Origin: Celoporthe dispersa
Taxonomy: Eukaryota > Ascomycota > Sordariomycetes > Diaporthales > Cryphonectriaceae
Direction: 5' to 3'
NCBI GenBank assembly: GCA_016584495.1
Contig: WAID01000016.1
Location: 124,001 to 188,000 of the forward strand
DNA length: 64,000 bases
Below, in pieces: positions 40,966-52,864 of this stretch. Numbering within the stretch: the stretch's first letter is position 1; each line of letters opens with the position of its first letter. The translations under genes and the position numbers were made by a program. The notes below the pieces were generated by a model, which did not search any database, was not told where the DNA came from, and was given only the letters and a program-made list of their open reading frames with translations.

Positions 40966-41725
40966 TCAAGCAGAGAAAGGATGCGCAATGGAGCCACGCT
41001 TGGCAGTGGTGTTGGTGGTGGCAGCCGCAGAGACCATCTGGATGGCAATGTTCCCACCAAAGGGACCATTGTCATTGTCGTTGGCCATCTTGATGAGGCA
41101 GACGTTGGTCTGTCCCTTGATGGTACCCGTGCAGGTGGTGCCGGCAGGAACGGAAAAGGCAACGTTGAAGTTCTTGTTGACATTGCTAGCCCGCTTGCTG
41201 ATGACCCCGGAGCGCTCGAGCAGGCTGCGGATGTACGACTTCTTGGTGATGCTGTTGGGACACTCGCCCTTGTGGCCAGGCACGTCGGCCAGGCTCTCGA
41301 GCTCGGTGCCCTGGGAGTAGGCGCCCGTGCCCGTGGTGTCGAGCACCGCCTTGACGGGCCCGCAGCCGTCCGAGGTGACGACGTGGAAGGTGGCGTTGAT
41401 GGTGCTGGCCACCTGCGGCAGCGTGTCGCCCGACAGCTTCATGGCCTTCTCCAGGTCGTCGACCTTGAGGTCGCCGCTGTCCTCCGTCGCGCCCAGCGAG
41501 TCGCTCTTGAGGTGCTTGCTGTCGAAGACGGTCGTGTCCACCTCGGTCTTGGAGTTGGGGCCCGTGCCGGGGACGACGGCGCCCTTGATGCCCAGGCCGG
41601 TTGTGTTTTCCTCCCATGTCGCCTACAGCCACGGCGATGTTACCGTGGGCAGAGACGAGAGGGGAGGCGGCGAGGGCGACGAGGAGAAGCTTGGCGAACA
41701 TTTTGCCTGATGTGATCCTTGGCAT
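40966..41725 (-). CDS. Egh16-like secreted protein (DUF3129 family)
   Basis: About 252 residues after correcting one base; no intron. ATGs at 41725 and 41701 both lead into a signal peptide (MFAKLLLVALAASPLVSAHG). The mature chain starts with AHGNIAVAVGDMGG, continues with TTGLGIKGAVVPGTGP, and carries four cysteines in SDGCGP, KGECPNS, TTCTGT and NVCLIK. The SVPAGTTCTGTIKGQTNVCL and GPFGGNIAIQM blocks are hallmarks of the Egh16H/MAS family. Members were found among genes induced during infection structure formation in powdery mildew and the rice blast fungus (Egh16, MAS1/MAS3), and the insect pathogen protein GAS1 belongs here; many saprotrophs also have copies. The chain is broken at a TTTT run (41606-41609, AAAA on the coding strand); with one base fewer it continues. 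The downstream part lacks its own start and signal, so treating it as a separate gene would be wrong. Confidence 0.82.
41606..41609 (-). other. Probable +1 indel in Egh16-like gene
   Basis: AAAA on the coding strand just after DMGG. Removing one A joins the signal-peptide frame to the conserved body; total length then becomes a multiple of three. Confidence 0.88.
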
Positions 41726-44477
41726 TTGTTGCTGTTGTTTTTTTCTTCTTTTCTTTTTGTTAGGACGAGAGGAATGGTGAGAAGAAGTTACGATAGTCCA
41801 AGGTGGAAATAATATATATAAAAAAAAAAGGTTGCAATAGAATCGAAAAGGCACAGCCTTGAGAATAGAAAAGAAGAAGTGAAAAGGAGATGATTGACGA
41901 GAGAGGATGTTGATGATGATGATAATGAGATTAGGAACCCAAAGATAGACGGGCGTGTGCTGCTCTTTTATACTTGGCGGCCAGTGATGCTCTCGGTAGT
42001 GATGATGGACCATGTATGCGTGTAAGTCCTGAATAGGCAAGTGGACATGCCTCCAAGGTCAGAAACCCATGTGGCGCGTAGGACATCACCATGCATGCAC
42101 CATCACCAACCCCCCAACCTCCCTTTCCCCTTTTCCCCTTTCAGCCCTCAAGCCACATCGCGACAAACCGCCGTGCCTGCAGACTTGGTGACAACTTCAC
42201 CTCAAGCGCGAATGGGGCCCCCTCTGCGGGAACTGACGACAGGGTAGTCAAACACACAAAAGACAATCCCAGAACGCTGCCCACGAAGGATTTGTTCCGA
42301 AGGTGGAGAGAGGTTGGTGACAGACAGGCCCTGGCGAGGATCAAGTGGGGCCAATGACCAGGGAACACACAAGACATCGCTACCGATGTGACAAGGCTAA
42401 GGGAGCTATGGGGTAATTCTCCCTCCCTCTCTTCTTGTTTGGTGTCACCCGATGAAGGACGTTGTGACGAAGTACAGGACCAGACGAAACGATCTCTGCA
42501 GAGCGAAGAGGAGAAAGGCTGCTTCCAAGTAGCGGGACCGTGACGACGACCTCGTCTGTTGCCCCACGCCCCCTTTTCTTTGGATAAGAGACAGCGGGAG
42601 AAGAGAGACAGAATGACACCTGGCGTGAAACTGCGACGTTAGGCCCAGCGACTGTCGAAACGAAGATGCAGTGCCAAGACCAGGCAGGACGTGGTTGAGT
42701 GAGGCTGGCGGGATATTTGTGAAAAGAGGAAGAGTTTAAGCACTGAAAGTACCCCTGCTCGGTGATCGCCCATGCAGTTGATCGCCGAGGATCGTTTTGG
42801 AGATCATCGCGGATCATTGAAGATCCCCCAGATCTTGGTGGAAATCTTCCGTGATTTGAGGTATATGTGCTGAAGAATATGTATCCAACTAAATAGATAC
42901 CAAAAATACAGTACAACCTGGGTGGCTGCAGAAGGAATATCATCCTGTCACTCACCGCCAGCGCACTGGCCCGAGTCAGCGAAATTCAGTCCAGATGGCA
43001 CCTAAGTAGTTCCGATGACAGCCGGGGCATGTCACTGTTCGTCTGGACAAAAGCTGATGATATGTTGACAGTTTCAAGGTGGGATACTAGCACACAATTC
43101 GTCGGGTCGCATCGCGATTGATGAATTATGCCTTACACTCTTCCACCCTTGTCAGCGCTCCCGGCCTGGCTGGTAACGCTGGCTGTAAGCTTCATTCCAC
43201 CGGCGCCAAGGGGAGGGAATGGGGAGCGCAGATCTCTTCGGCGACGTCCCGAGCATCTGGCCCCCCTCCGTCTGCAGTTTCATTGTTCCATCAGGCTATT
43301 CGCAGAGGAGAGGCGAGGTGTCAAGCCCTTGGTCACGAACAAGGAGTCAAAGGGCCCCTGCGAAAACGAAGAGGTGGGTCTCACTCAGCTGGCAATGCTC
43401 AACCAAGCTTAACCGCGCCCGTCAGCAGCGTTTAATATTTTATCGCCTGACCTCAGCAGCTCCCGAGAGAGAAAAACCGTCTCGGCAGGATGAATCAATA
43501 TGCAACAACAAGGTGGGTAAGCAATTGGTTGTTGTGTTTTGGCGGCGGCAAGGTGGAAAAGACAAAAACAAAGAGAGAGGCAAGGGGTAACAAGTTTTAG
43601 GTTTTGAGGCTCTGCGCGACAGCTGTGAGACGTCTCAGGAATGCGCCGCTAGAGGGGAAAAAAAAAAAGACAAGGGTTTTTGATTGGCTAGAACGGAATT
43701 CCCCGGTTCATCTTTTGGGATGCTGCATTTATTCCCGTCAACATCTTGTCTGCGAGACCGTCTTTGGTTCTGTCTGGCTCCTCAGCACCCCTTTCTAAGC
43801 TTGATCACGACAATGTAGTCTGGAGGACATCTCGGACGACCGACGGAAACCCGACGGCCACATGATGAGCAAAGAGACAAGGCAGTACCTAATCCAGCCG
43901 TCTGTGTTTTGTGTCTGCTTCGATGCAGGATCCTAAGACATGAACTGCATGTCTCGCTTTCTCAAGTGCCAAGAAAGTCGAGCCACACCATGAGAAGGGA
44001 AAACCTGGTGCTGGGGTCCCAGACTCACGCAGCCGCGGGCCGACAGGACTCGGAACTTTGTTTCTCTTCTTCTCTCCCGGTCGATCCTCTTGGCTCTGTC
44101 CATTCTTGGCGCGCGCCTACAAGGCTGATATGTCTTCTGCAGAGGACTCTAGCGTCAGCCACGTTGCCGGGCGCCAAATAGCTGTTGAGTGCTGTGGAAT
44201 CTGACGCGCGACTTCTGATTTCCGATCTTCTGCACCGCAGGGTAAAGGCTGGTCCTCTCAGGTATGGCTTTTTCTTTTTAAAAAAAAAGAGAAAAAAAAG
44301 TAACCTTCATCAGCTACGGCGCAGGTTCGCTCTCGACAGCACATCGTCAGTGAATCGCGACGTCATGCAATACATTGTTGGGTAGATTCCAAGAACATGG
44401 GTAGTCTTGACCTTTTTGATACCAAAGTCAACGACCACGGTCTAGGCAAGGCAAATGCACCGTCACCATCGCATTGC
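41726..44477. other. Intergenic region with promoter of the Egh16-like gene
   Basis: About 2.75 kb. The first few hundred bases are the AT- and purine-rich promoter and leader of the Egh16-like gene. Further on, a cluster of seven GATC sites occurs at 42764-42834. Frames up to about 190 codons (for example minus strand 42955-42380) have no recognisable domain. The stretch near 44400 is the 3' region of the SNF2 gene. Confidence 0.5.
42764..42834. repeat. Phased GATC cluster
   Basis: Seven GATC tetranucleotides start at 42764, 42780, 42790, 42802, 42812, 42822 and 42831. After the first interval the spacing is 9-12 bases, close to one helical turn. The intervening bases differ, so this is a degenerate short tandem array at most. 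Confidence 0.7.
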
Positions 44478-47400
44478 TCAAGCCTCATCAGCAAAGCGAA
44501 CCCTGGACCGCGAAGACAAGGCGACCTCAGCCTCTGTACCAATGCTGCTGGCGGGCGCGCCATCTTCAGACGGGCTGCTCGATACTTCCGCAGATGCATC
44601 GGTATTTGGATTTTCAAGGAACGCATCAACACTGTCATCCTCTGCAAACCGAGCTCGTTTCGTAGTGCGGTGTTCTGGTGGCGCAGGAGATTGATGTTGG
44701 ATAGTCGGGGTGGACCCGGCACTTGAGGACTCTCCAAACTCATCAGCTGCAAAGCGAGCCCTCTTCCCAGGTTGCAGCTGCGGGCTCGGTATAGGCGAGT
44801 TTGTGCCGCTCCTGGGCGATTGAAGGCGCACCTTTGCCATGCGACCGAATTTTGCCTTCGCCGTCGTCCGAACCTTCATAGTACTCGTCTCCATGCCCTC
44901 GGTCGGGTCTTTTTCCACGGCTGCTGAAGTAGCTGCGGCCGGGTCCTCAAGCAGGATGTCTTCATCCGGATTCGACTGTTCACGTCCAAATTCTCGACCA
45001 AAAATGTACTGCGGAATCTTTAGTGGCGCCATCTGCGCCGGCCCATCTTCCACACGAACATCTGGCAAGGGGTTGATTTTGGCATTCAGGATCCACTCAT
45101 AGATGGGTCGATCATCCAGAATGGTCTTGCAGTTCCTGTGCTCAGCCTGCGTCATGCTCCCCTTGCGCTCGACGATCACCTCCTCCAGGCTATCCCGCAA
45201 CACAAGCGTCTCGACCGTGACACGCTTCTGCTGGCTGATGCGACGTGCACGCCCGATAGCCTGCGCCTCAACCTGGGGATTCAAGACGGGGCTGATGAAG
45301 TACACACGACTGGCAGAGCGCATGTCAAGGCCGAATGCGGCTTGGGAAATGTCCATGAGAAGCACACGAAACTTGGTGCTGTGGTTGAATGTAGAGACGT
45401 ACTGCGCGCGTCGCTCCGACGTGATGCCCTTGGCATAGATAAGGTGATGGACCTGCAGCATCTCGAGAATACCGGCTAGGTACCACGCCACGTTGTCATT
45501 TTCGTAGAAGATAATTATCTGTTCATCTTTTTGGTGCGCAATGATCGCGTCGACCAGGTAAGAGAGCTTGGCGGAGGTGGTTGAGACCAGCTGGGTCTGT
45601 GCCAGCGGCGCTGCGATCTCAACTGCCTCTGGTGTTTGTGGGGGTGTCGGGATGCTGTCGTCTGCGATCTTGGTCTTGATAGACGCTGAGTGGCGCTTTC
45701 GAGGACCGATGTGGTCTTCGCCAAGCCTCGTGTTGCCGGCGAGGGTGGTGCCCACCTTGAACTTGCCCGCTGGCTGTGCCTGCTGCATCTCTTTCTCGCG
45801 TTCGACATTTCCCCTCGACACAAATAAGCCGCTGTTCAGGTATGTGTTTAGTTCTTCCGAGGAGTCAAAAAAGGGCGCAAAAGCTTCTGCGCTGAGATCA
45901 TAAGCTTCCAGTTGGTGCAGACGAGGTCCGCACTGTCCTCTCCATCCATCGACCATGAAGACCCGGTCGATCCAGGAAACCCACGGACATAGATCGGCAT
46001 CTCATGGAAAAGGTTGGCAACGTGCTTGATCTTGTTGTCTGCTGCGATCGTGCCAAAGTCGATCGCTGCTCGCAGCAGGTCATGGTCGGCCTCACTGACC
46101 ATAGCATCTTTCTTGTCAAGGAATTCTTTTGCCGTCTGCAGGGCCTTCTGGATTTCTTCCACAGAAAAGAACGAGCCTCCAAAGAAGCTGGCTTGGCGCA
46201 GGTTGTGTACCAACTGGAGCAGGCTCTTGCGGTTTCGTTGGTGGAAGAAGTAGTCCTGGTCGGTTCGCTGGGATTGGACGGCATTGAAGATGATCATCAT
46301 GGAGAACAGGTTGACAGACAGCTTGTCCTGATAAGAACCGTCTAACTTTATGATCCTGGCGTCGACATCTGGCAGCATATGAACAACCTCGGAAAGCTGA
46401 TGCCGAATGATCAAAGAGTTGAAGGTGGATCGAAGGCAGAACCTCGATACGCTGCTCTGAGAGCTGGACCTGGCCTGCATTAGGTAGACATCCCACCTAG
46501 CAGGCGTATCCCCGTGTTCGTGCGACGTGTTGGACCAAGGTCGAGCTTTCAGGTAGAATGTCGCAATCGAACCGATTCGTTCAAGATCTCTTCGCTCTTG
46601 TTCGGCTGACGATGCAGAAAGCCTCGTGCTGCTGGCACTCCCCTCTTCCACCCCGAACAGGCCCTTAGATGGGGTACCTGTCACAATCCAGCGGCAGCTG
46701 ATCTGGAGGGAGTCAAGAGCTTGGAGCAGACCAGTCTTTGAGCCGCTGAGCTTGACGTTCCCTAGAGTGTGGCCCTCGTCAACGATGCAGCGCTTGAAAT
46801 GGACGAGGCCAAGCGAGCAGTTGAAGGTCCACGATCCATCGAGCTCCGGGTGCCGGTAGGCCTGCCACAGCTTCTCAAAAGACTGCACCGAGCAGAGAAC
46901 AATGTCATACCGGATGAGTTCTTCGACACCAGGGACTTGTGACATGGAATCGGTATCGATGACGTGCACCTGGAGACCTTGTGTATGCTTTGAGATCTCC
47001 TGTACCCACTGCTTGAGGAGATTCGCCGGGACGACCACGAGAGTGGCATGGCTCAGGTACACTTTGAAAGGCTCGGCCTCCTTCTTGGGTACCCGAGACA
47101 TCCTTCTCGATTCTGGCCGTGGTAGATAGTACCAACCGGGGTTCCGCTCGATCGCTGTAACGCAGTTCTCGTGTCGTCGGTCAATGTAGGTCTTCCACGG
47201 ACAGGCATGCTTAGTGGCCACCGCAGCCGCCATGTCGAGCAGGGGAGCCCACTCGGGGGCGGACGGTCAGATTGTTCCCCCTGATAGAGGTCAGGCACAG
47301 CTGCGGGTTGGTTTCTCGTCGCGGCAATGAGGGCTAGGCAGATCAGTGTCTTTCCAGCACCCATCTCCTCGGCTAAGATGCCACCGCGGACCGCATCATA

Positions 47401-48060
47401 GTACCGAGGCTCTCTGAGAGCATCACCAGTGACGGCGTTGTAGTAAAACGATGTCCCGTCCTGATCGAGAACCTCGACAAGTCTGGGGTCAAGCATCCGA
47501 CTAGGCTCAACCTCCCTCTGGTGCATCAGTGCTGCCGAGCGACACTGGTAGGGATACATGTCAGTGGTGAGGCCATCCACGGTGCTGGCCAGGAGATCGG
47601 ACATGAAAGCTCGGGCAAGATCATCCTGGATCGACTGGATGTCTGGACGTGGCGAGGGAATAGTATTGAACATCTTGAGGAGGGACACATGGCCTTCCTC
47701 ACTGGCGGCTTCGGCCTGCGCACGAGGGGCGAGCGGTGGGTAGAGGCTCGTCTCATCGTGCGAGGAGAGCCCCTTCCACGTGGCTGAGGAGAAGTCGAGC
47801 TTGGCGAGCAGGTCTAGCTTCTTGCGTCTCAAGGCCTGATCGGAGCGACTAATACGGCCATTCTCAGCGTCGTCGGCCAGAAGATGGACTCGGGTCACGC
47901 CGTGAGTCGCATCGTCACTGCAGACGAGAGGCTCCAGGCGAGCCCACGCGTTGTCGGACAGCTCCTGGAACTGGCGCGAGACCTCGTCACGCTGTTCCAG
48001 AGGGTAGCACAGACATCCGATCGGAATGTATGGCTCATATGCTTGATCAGTCCTCGTCAT
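44478..48060 (-). CDS. SNF2-family DNA-dependent ATPase
   Basis: About 1194 residues after correction; no intron required. Motif I is AEEMGAGKT (about residue 233), a variant of the usual DEMGLGKT. A HATLVVVPANLLKQW segment (motif Ia) follows, then the DEAH-type box VDEGH (about 427) and WIVTGTPSKG (motif III). The C-terminal helicase lobe shows EQIIIFYENDNVAWYLAG, LMDISQAAFGLDM and QAIGRARRISQ (motif VI, about 935). Several hundred residues separate the lobes, as in many SNF2 proteins, but I see no RING finger, bromo- or chromodomain. The C-terminal about 200 residues are disordered with repeated KRARFA-type boxes that may act as nuclear localisation signals. The family remodels chromatin or DNA-protein complexes; the subfamily is not assigned. 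Two one-base deletions (47255-47259 and 45904-45909) split the frame into three. Confidence 0.85.
45904..45909 (-). other. Probable -1 indel in SNF2 gene (C-terminal)
   Basis: On the coding strand TGGAAGCTTATG; one extra A or G gives NWKAYDLSAEAF and joins the helicase N-lobe frame to the C-lobe frame. Confidence 0.75.
47255..47259 (-). other. Probable -1 indel in SNF2 gene (N-terminal)
   Basis: CCCCC on the coding strand after SDRPP; adding one C continues as EWAPLLDMAAAVATKHA, joining motif I to motif Ia. Confidence 0.8.
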
Positions 48061-48526
48061 GATTCACTCTATAAGTAGGATCGAACTATCTCAAGGTCGA
48101 CGGAGGTGGAGGACAGCAGGTGGGGCGGCAGACCCGGAAGCGGGCCGCGGGATGACTGGTGGAGGACGATGACGAGCCTTGAGAAACAACTGCCTTGCAT
48201 CCAAGGAGGGTCGAGGTACTCATGAAAGAACTTGTTATTCTCTGGAAATGATGGTCCAATGCGAGGCGCTTGAGGTGCAGTGGTGGTTGCCTGGGATCTC
48301 GTCTGGCCGGCTGAGTGGACTAAGGCGACATCCCTGTCTCAGAAATTCAGGGTTAGGGCTTGGAAGCTCAACCACGGTCAGTTCGGGTGCCTTCAGGAAA
48401 TGCTGGGCGTGATAACTTCTATATATATATATATATTATTTTGTACTTGCGTAGATTCAGAATAATCATTGCGTCCAGATAGATTTCATCTCTCGGATTT
48501 AGTGCCTAGATCATGATGATTCTTTT
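48061..48526. promoter_or_regulatory. Promoter of the SNF2 gene and 3' end of the NACHT gene
   Basis: 466 bases between tandem minus-strand genes. An AT dinucleotide run (48420-48436) lies about 360 bases upstream of the SNF2 start and about 90 downstream of the NACHT stop; it could serve as a 3' processing element or promoter element. No gene. Confidence 0.55.
48420..48436. repeat. (TA)n run
   Basis: Short TA dinucleotide repeat in the spacer between the NACHT and SNF2 genes. Confidence 0.85.
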
Positions 48527-51500
48527 TCATCCCATAAAGAAGAATTTGAAAAGTACTGAAAAGATAAGAGTGAGAAATAAAATGAAGATACTGCGCTGTC
48601 CCATGGTCGAATCGCTGATGCCACTAACTGCGTTCCCTTGCGGCATCTCCAAGTCCGAGATGCTATCGATGCATTTCGACTCTTCCTTCTTGGCGATCTC
48701 CCCTTCATCCTCTGCACACCCGTGGTGTGCTTCTGTCCTGCGTACTTGAGCTCCTGATAGAGGAATATTGTGCTCAAGCTGCTGATGTATCTTGTTGCGC
48801 ACGATTGGAGGAAAGACCTCATTGATGACCTGAATATTAGCTTGACCCATCTTGACACCCTCATCTTGCATACGCTGGCAAAGCCTTTGACAGACTTTGC
48901 CCAGGAACTGGATTCGGACAGGAGCATCTGAGCCGCCTAGACATCTCTTCTGCAATTCCCGGAAGAAAGTATGGTGTACCCTTTCTCCCTGGTCCCTAAT
49001 AGTGCCGCCCTCGCTCATGTGGACAAATGTTTCCATTTGTAGGAGTGTGTAAGGGTAGCCAAAGAAAGCCTCGAGATCGCGGAGGTATGCCTCTTCGTCT
49101 CCAGAATCCGGGGGAATCTGGAAGGCCAGGAAAAGGAACTCAGTCCACACAGTCGAGAATATGGCATCGTGCCGGGGGACCAGGGCCGCAGGTTTTGCGC
49201 CAAACTCCAGGAACAGGGAATACAGACCCGTACGCATGATGTTCCAATTCGCCTGGGACAATTTGAAGTTCATGGGATCGTCGCCGATCGGAGGGAGCTT
49301 ACCCTCGACTAGTGATCGGGACATCTTTATAAACGGCGTGCACTTTGGCAACCACGTTTCCACGTACGACTCGTTTGGATCGTGGCCATTCTCCAGCAAA
49401 CATTGCATGGTTGTGTAATATCTCTCCGTAAAGGCCCGGGCACTTTTGACATCTCGCGTTGAAGGAATTCGGCTGAAGAGTTTATCCAGCAGGAACACAA
49501 TTGCGGGCTTTTGCAGATCCTGAAAGTAATCTGCCTCGCGCGGAAGGACCTTGTCGAGATAAATAGGTATCGCGTTTTGGAGAACCATGCGGCGGTAAAG
49601 TCCTCGCAGATTTGTGTCTTGGTAATCGCCTTGGAAGACTATCATCTGCTCTTTGTTTCTTTCTTGGATAGTCGCATCGAAATCGTCTAAGTGTTTGCAC
49701 ATAGCATCATGCGCCGCCGGGTCCAGACAGTCTGTATCCTCGAACTCGGATGCTGTGCTGAGAATATTTTGCATCATCAATGGGAAGTAGGGGCGATGGG
49801 CTGTCTTGACGGATACGAATGGTGTAGGATATGCATCCAGATCTTTCCAGCTCGTCGGCGTGTATCGATCCTTGAAGACGGTAGTCTTGACCCAAGCCAC
49901 ATAGGCCTTCACCAGAGATAGTTCAACAGAGAAACCCAAGGGGGTCCTTTCGTCGAGAAATCGTGTCATGTTTTCCGTTCGGAAAAAGTCCGCAACGGTC
50001 CGGTGCAGCACGTGCACGTTCTCTCCATGAACTTCCAGTAGACCCTTGCACCACCCATTGAGGCGATGTTCCATGACTTCATGCTGGTCATGAACGTTTT
50101 TGATGACTGGGATAAAAGGCTTGAGTGCATAATTCGGATCTTCGCATTCCTGTTCGAGAAAGGCGTACACAGAGAGATTCTGAGGTTCCGGCGCACGTAG
50201 CGTCATCTTCAACGCAGTCGACATTTTTTCATTATAGAACGGATCGACGTTCTCCAGCATTTGTGTGAAGAACTTTTCAAGATCCGGCGGAAAGCCCTCA
50301 ACCCGCCGATATAGGTCTGTAATGCTGTCTTGATTGCTGAGCCCCTCACGAAGCCGTTTGGTGACGAGAAAGACCCAAAGAAAAACACCCTCCGCCCTTT
50401 GACTGACTGGTTCTAATAGTTGCGTCGTTTTTGGTGTCCGCTCCGAGACAGTGGTCCACATTTGATGTTCGGAAAGCCGGCTCTTCGTGTATGCTCGAAT
50501 GTCGTTTTCGGTCAGCTCGTGTAAAGCAAGCCTTTGAGTGCTGCGCCCGAAAGCTGTGTTGAATTCGTTCCATGGCCGACTTGAGATGCAGAGTTTGATA
50601 CTGCATGATGATGCAGCCAAATTATTCAGGGTTCTGGCAATTTCCTCGTGGTCACCCGCGTACTCGTCCAGGCCATCGATGAAGAGGCAGAACTTCAGGT
50701 CCATGGGTGGATGGCTGGCAAGTGACTTGACGACATGCTGAAGCTCTTCCAGAGACCAGGCTGTCTTTGGTTGTTCCCATCGCGACGGGCACGTCCCCTG
50801 GATCAGATAGGGACATCGCTTGAATATACCGTAGAGTAGTACCCTGAGCAATCCTTCGTGAGATTTTTGCATGGGACTTCCTGCATACCAGAAGTAGTGA
50901 CTGGCGATGACGATTTGATGAGAAGAGCCAGCCCACTGCATCAACTGTTCAACTGTCTGTGGACTATCGGCGATGAACTTCATCAGAGTTGACTTGCCAG
51001 ATCCCGGTTCTTAAGTGAGGCATTAGTAAAGTAAGCAAGTGAGTGTGTAGAGTCTAGGATGGGTGTGCCTCATCATGGTACATCTAGAGAGACTCAGTCA
51101 CAGTATGCCCCCCAGGCATGCATGACGGGGAGGGATTGTACTTAATGTGCTGTGGAGTGGAGGTGTGAGGATTGCTTACTGCCAGTGACCCAAAATACGC
51201 CTTGACCTTCACGAAACCAAGTGAGAAGCTGCTGGCCCTTCCTCTCAATATTCACAGGATCGAATATCCATCCGAATGTGTCTTGGTGAGCCTTGGAAAT
51301 TGAACAATATCTGTCCACGTCTTGATCGAACTTGAGGCTTTGTAAAAAAGCCAAGTCTCTGGACGTATCTCTTTGCGTGATGGCCAGTCCTGAAAACATT
51401 TTTTGGAGATTCTCGACTTTAGGGCTTGTCAAGCGAGGATTGCCATGGCCATGTTCACTGACTATTGTCTTGGTGTCATCCAATATCTTTTCGATTTGGT

Positions 51501-52103
51501 GTAGTCTCTCAGTATGGCTGGTTTGGAGCCTTTCAGTCTGCTTGTGTATTTGATCGAGGGCGTTTTGATGTTGTAAATGGTAATGGCTGCGCAAGGTCTT
51601 GTTGTTACCAAATATGTTACATTTTTGCCATCTCTGAGAACTTACTGGGAGATTCGACAGAGACAAAACGTCATCTGCGTCTGAATGGAATCCAGCTGCT
51701 CCTTAAGATCCGTGATATCATCCACGACGCCCAGAGCCTTAATGGCGGCCTTGAAGCTTCTAAATCGCCTCCACGGGCCAGGCTCAACCCTCAACTTTTT
51801 CAAAATATCCAACAACACATGGCAATGCGCCTTGCATCTGGCCGAGAAGTCTGCTAGAGAGGCCAAATCGCTGCGTATCTTCTCTCGAGTAGTGTGGTTC
51901 GTCTGTCTGTCTTCAGGTGGATGCTCCTCGAGCTTTGTGCTGAAGTCGAGTAAGGTTTGATAGTTTTCGTCGAGTGCTGATACCCATTCTGACTGCCCAT
52001 TGACCGAGTCGTGGATGCTGATCGTCTGTTTCAACAGAGACGTTGCAAAGGTGACGAACTGGACAATTGATGATGCCAAACCAAAAGCTGTCAATGGGTC
52101 CAT
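48527..52103 (-). CDS. NACHT-domain STAND receptor (fungal NLR-like)
   Basis: Exons on the minus strand: 52103-51646, 51586-51180, 51009-48527; 1115 residues. The start MDPLTAFGLASSIVQF is the usual opening of fungal STAND proteins; another ATG lies directly before it at 52106. Residues 1-150 are a helical N-terminal effector-type domain, followed by a coiled-coil-prone linker (about 155-200). WIFDPVNIERKGQQLL and FWVTGKPGSGKST (P-loop, about 288-296) begin the NACHT module; Walker B is FCLFIDGLDEY and a sensor-like CISSRPWN follows. The second intron (170 nt) interrupts the P-loop between TG and K. After the NACHT core about 550 residues show no ankyrin, TPR or WD repeats. The chain ends in a hydrophobic stretch (SIFILFLTLIFSVLFKFFF) that could anchor it in a membrane. 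Fungal NLR-like proteins are implicated in heterokaryon incompatibility and probably immunity; a role here is inferred from the family only. Confidence 0.85.
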
Positions 52104-52864
52104 CATGTTGGTCCCTGTGCGTATCACCTAGTTTTGAATGGAAACTTCCCACTTGATTGAGTGTGCTTCACACAGCTTCGAATCTGGGACTCAAAACACA
52201 GAGTTTTCGCAACGAATAGAAGAGAGATTGGATAGCCGTTACAGTAGGAAATAGTTTTGTCATCCCTATTCTCAATACCTTGAAGACAAGAGCATAGAGT
52301 AAGCACTAGGGGTGGCAATGCTCTGACAAGCCATGCTGTTCTGCACCCCAGGCCACTACCATCTGTGGCAGGACAGCTGCGGCATATGTGATGTGTTGGC
52401 AGTGATAAGGGCAATGTACTGAGCTATCACAGAGCTGCGCACCTGGCTACCTGATTATGGTTGTGGGTACTACTGAGTGGACTCTGCTGTCCATTCATAC
52501 TTAGCATGCTGCATGAGAAGGTTACAGTTGGCGCACCCGATTCCCTCGCACCACATTTGTCAAATCCTACTCAAAGAATCCAGTCTGGATAGCTTTATAT
52601 ATATTATATTACGCCTTTTAATTGATCTCCGTGTAAATACCAATTGGGTAGCAGCACATCTCATTGTGTGTCAAAGGCCACTGGATCACATAAGGAGAAG
52701 GGAGAGCGTTCTTACAACGGTGCGCGATAGTCATTGGTACTTAAATATACTTCTACCCGCGGCGTATTTCGCAATAATTATCGTAAAAATTGAGGCATAT
52801 ATGATTTGAACTCGAGCTTCTTCTAGGATGGCTGATAGGGGAGGATGAGAAGTATATCGCTCTA
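52104..52864. promoter_or_regulatory. Promoter of the NACHT gene and 3' end of the SET gene
   Basis: About 760 bases. No gene is supported; AT-rich stretches occur near 52590-52640 and 52740-52805. Confidence 0.5.

Noticed and set aside
36923..41725. Secondary-metabolite or sugar-utilisation gene cluster around the MFS transporter
   Set aside because: Neighbours are JAC1 and an Egh16-like gene; no catabolic enzyme, synthase or cluster regulator is present.
42380..42955. Minus-strand open frame of 191 codons
   Set aside because: Runs through the GATC array, no motif, no sign of splicing.
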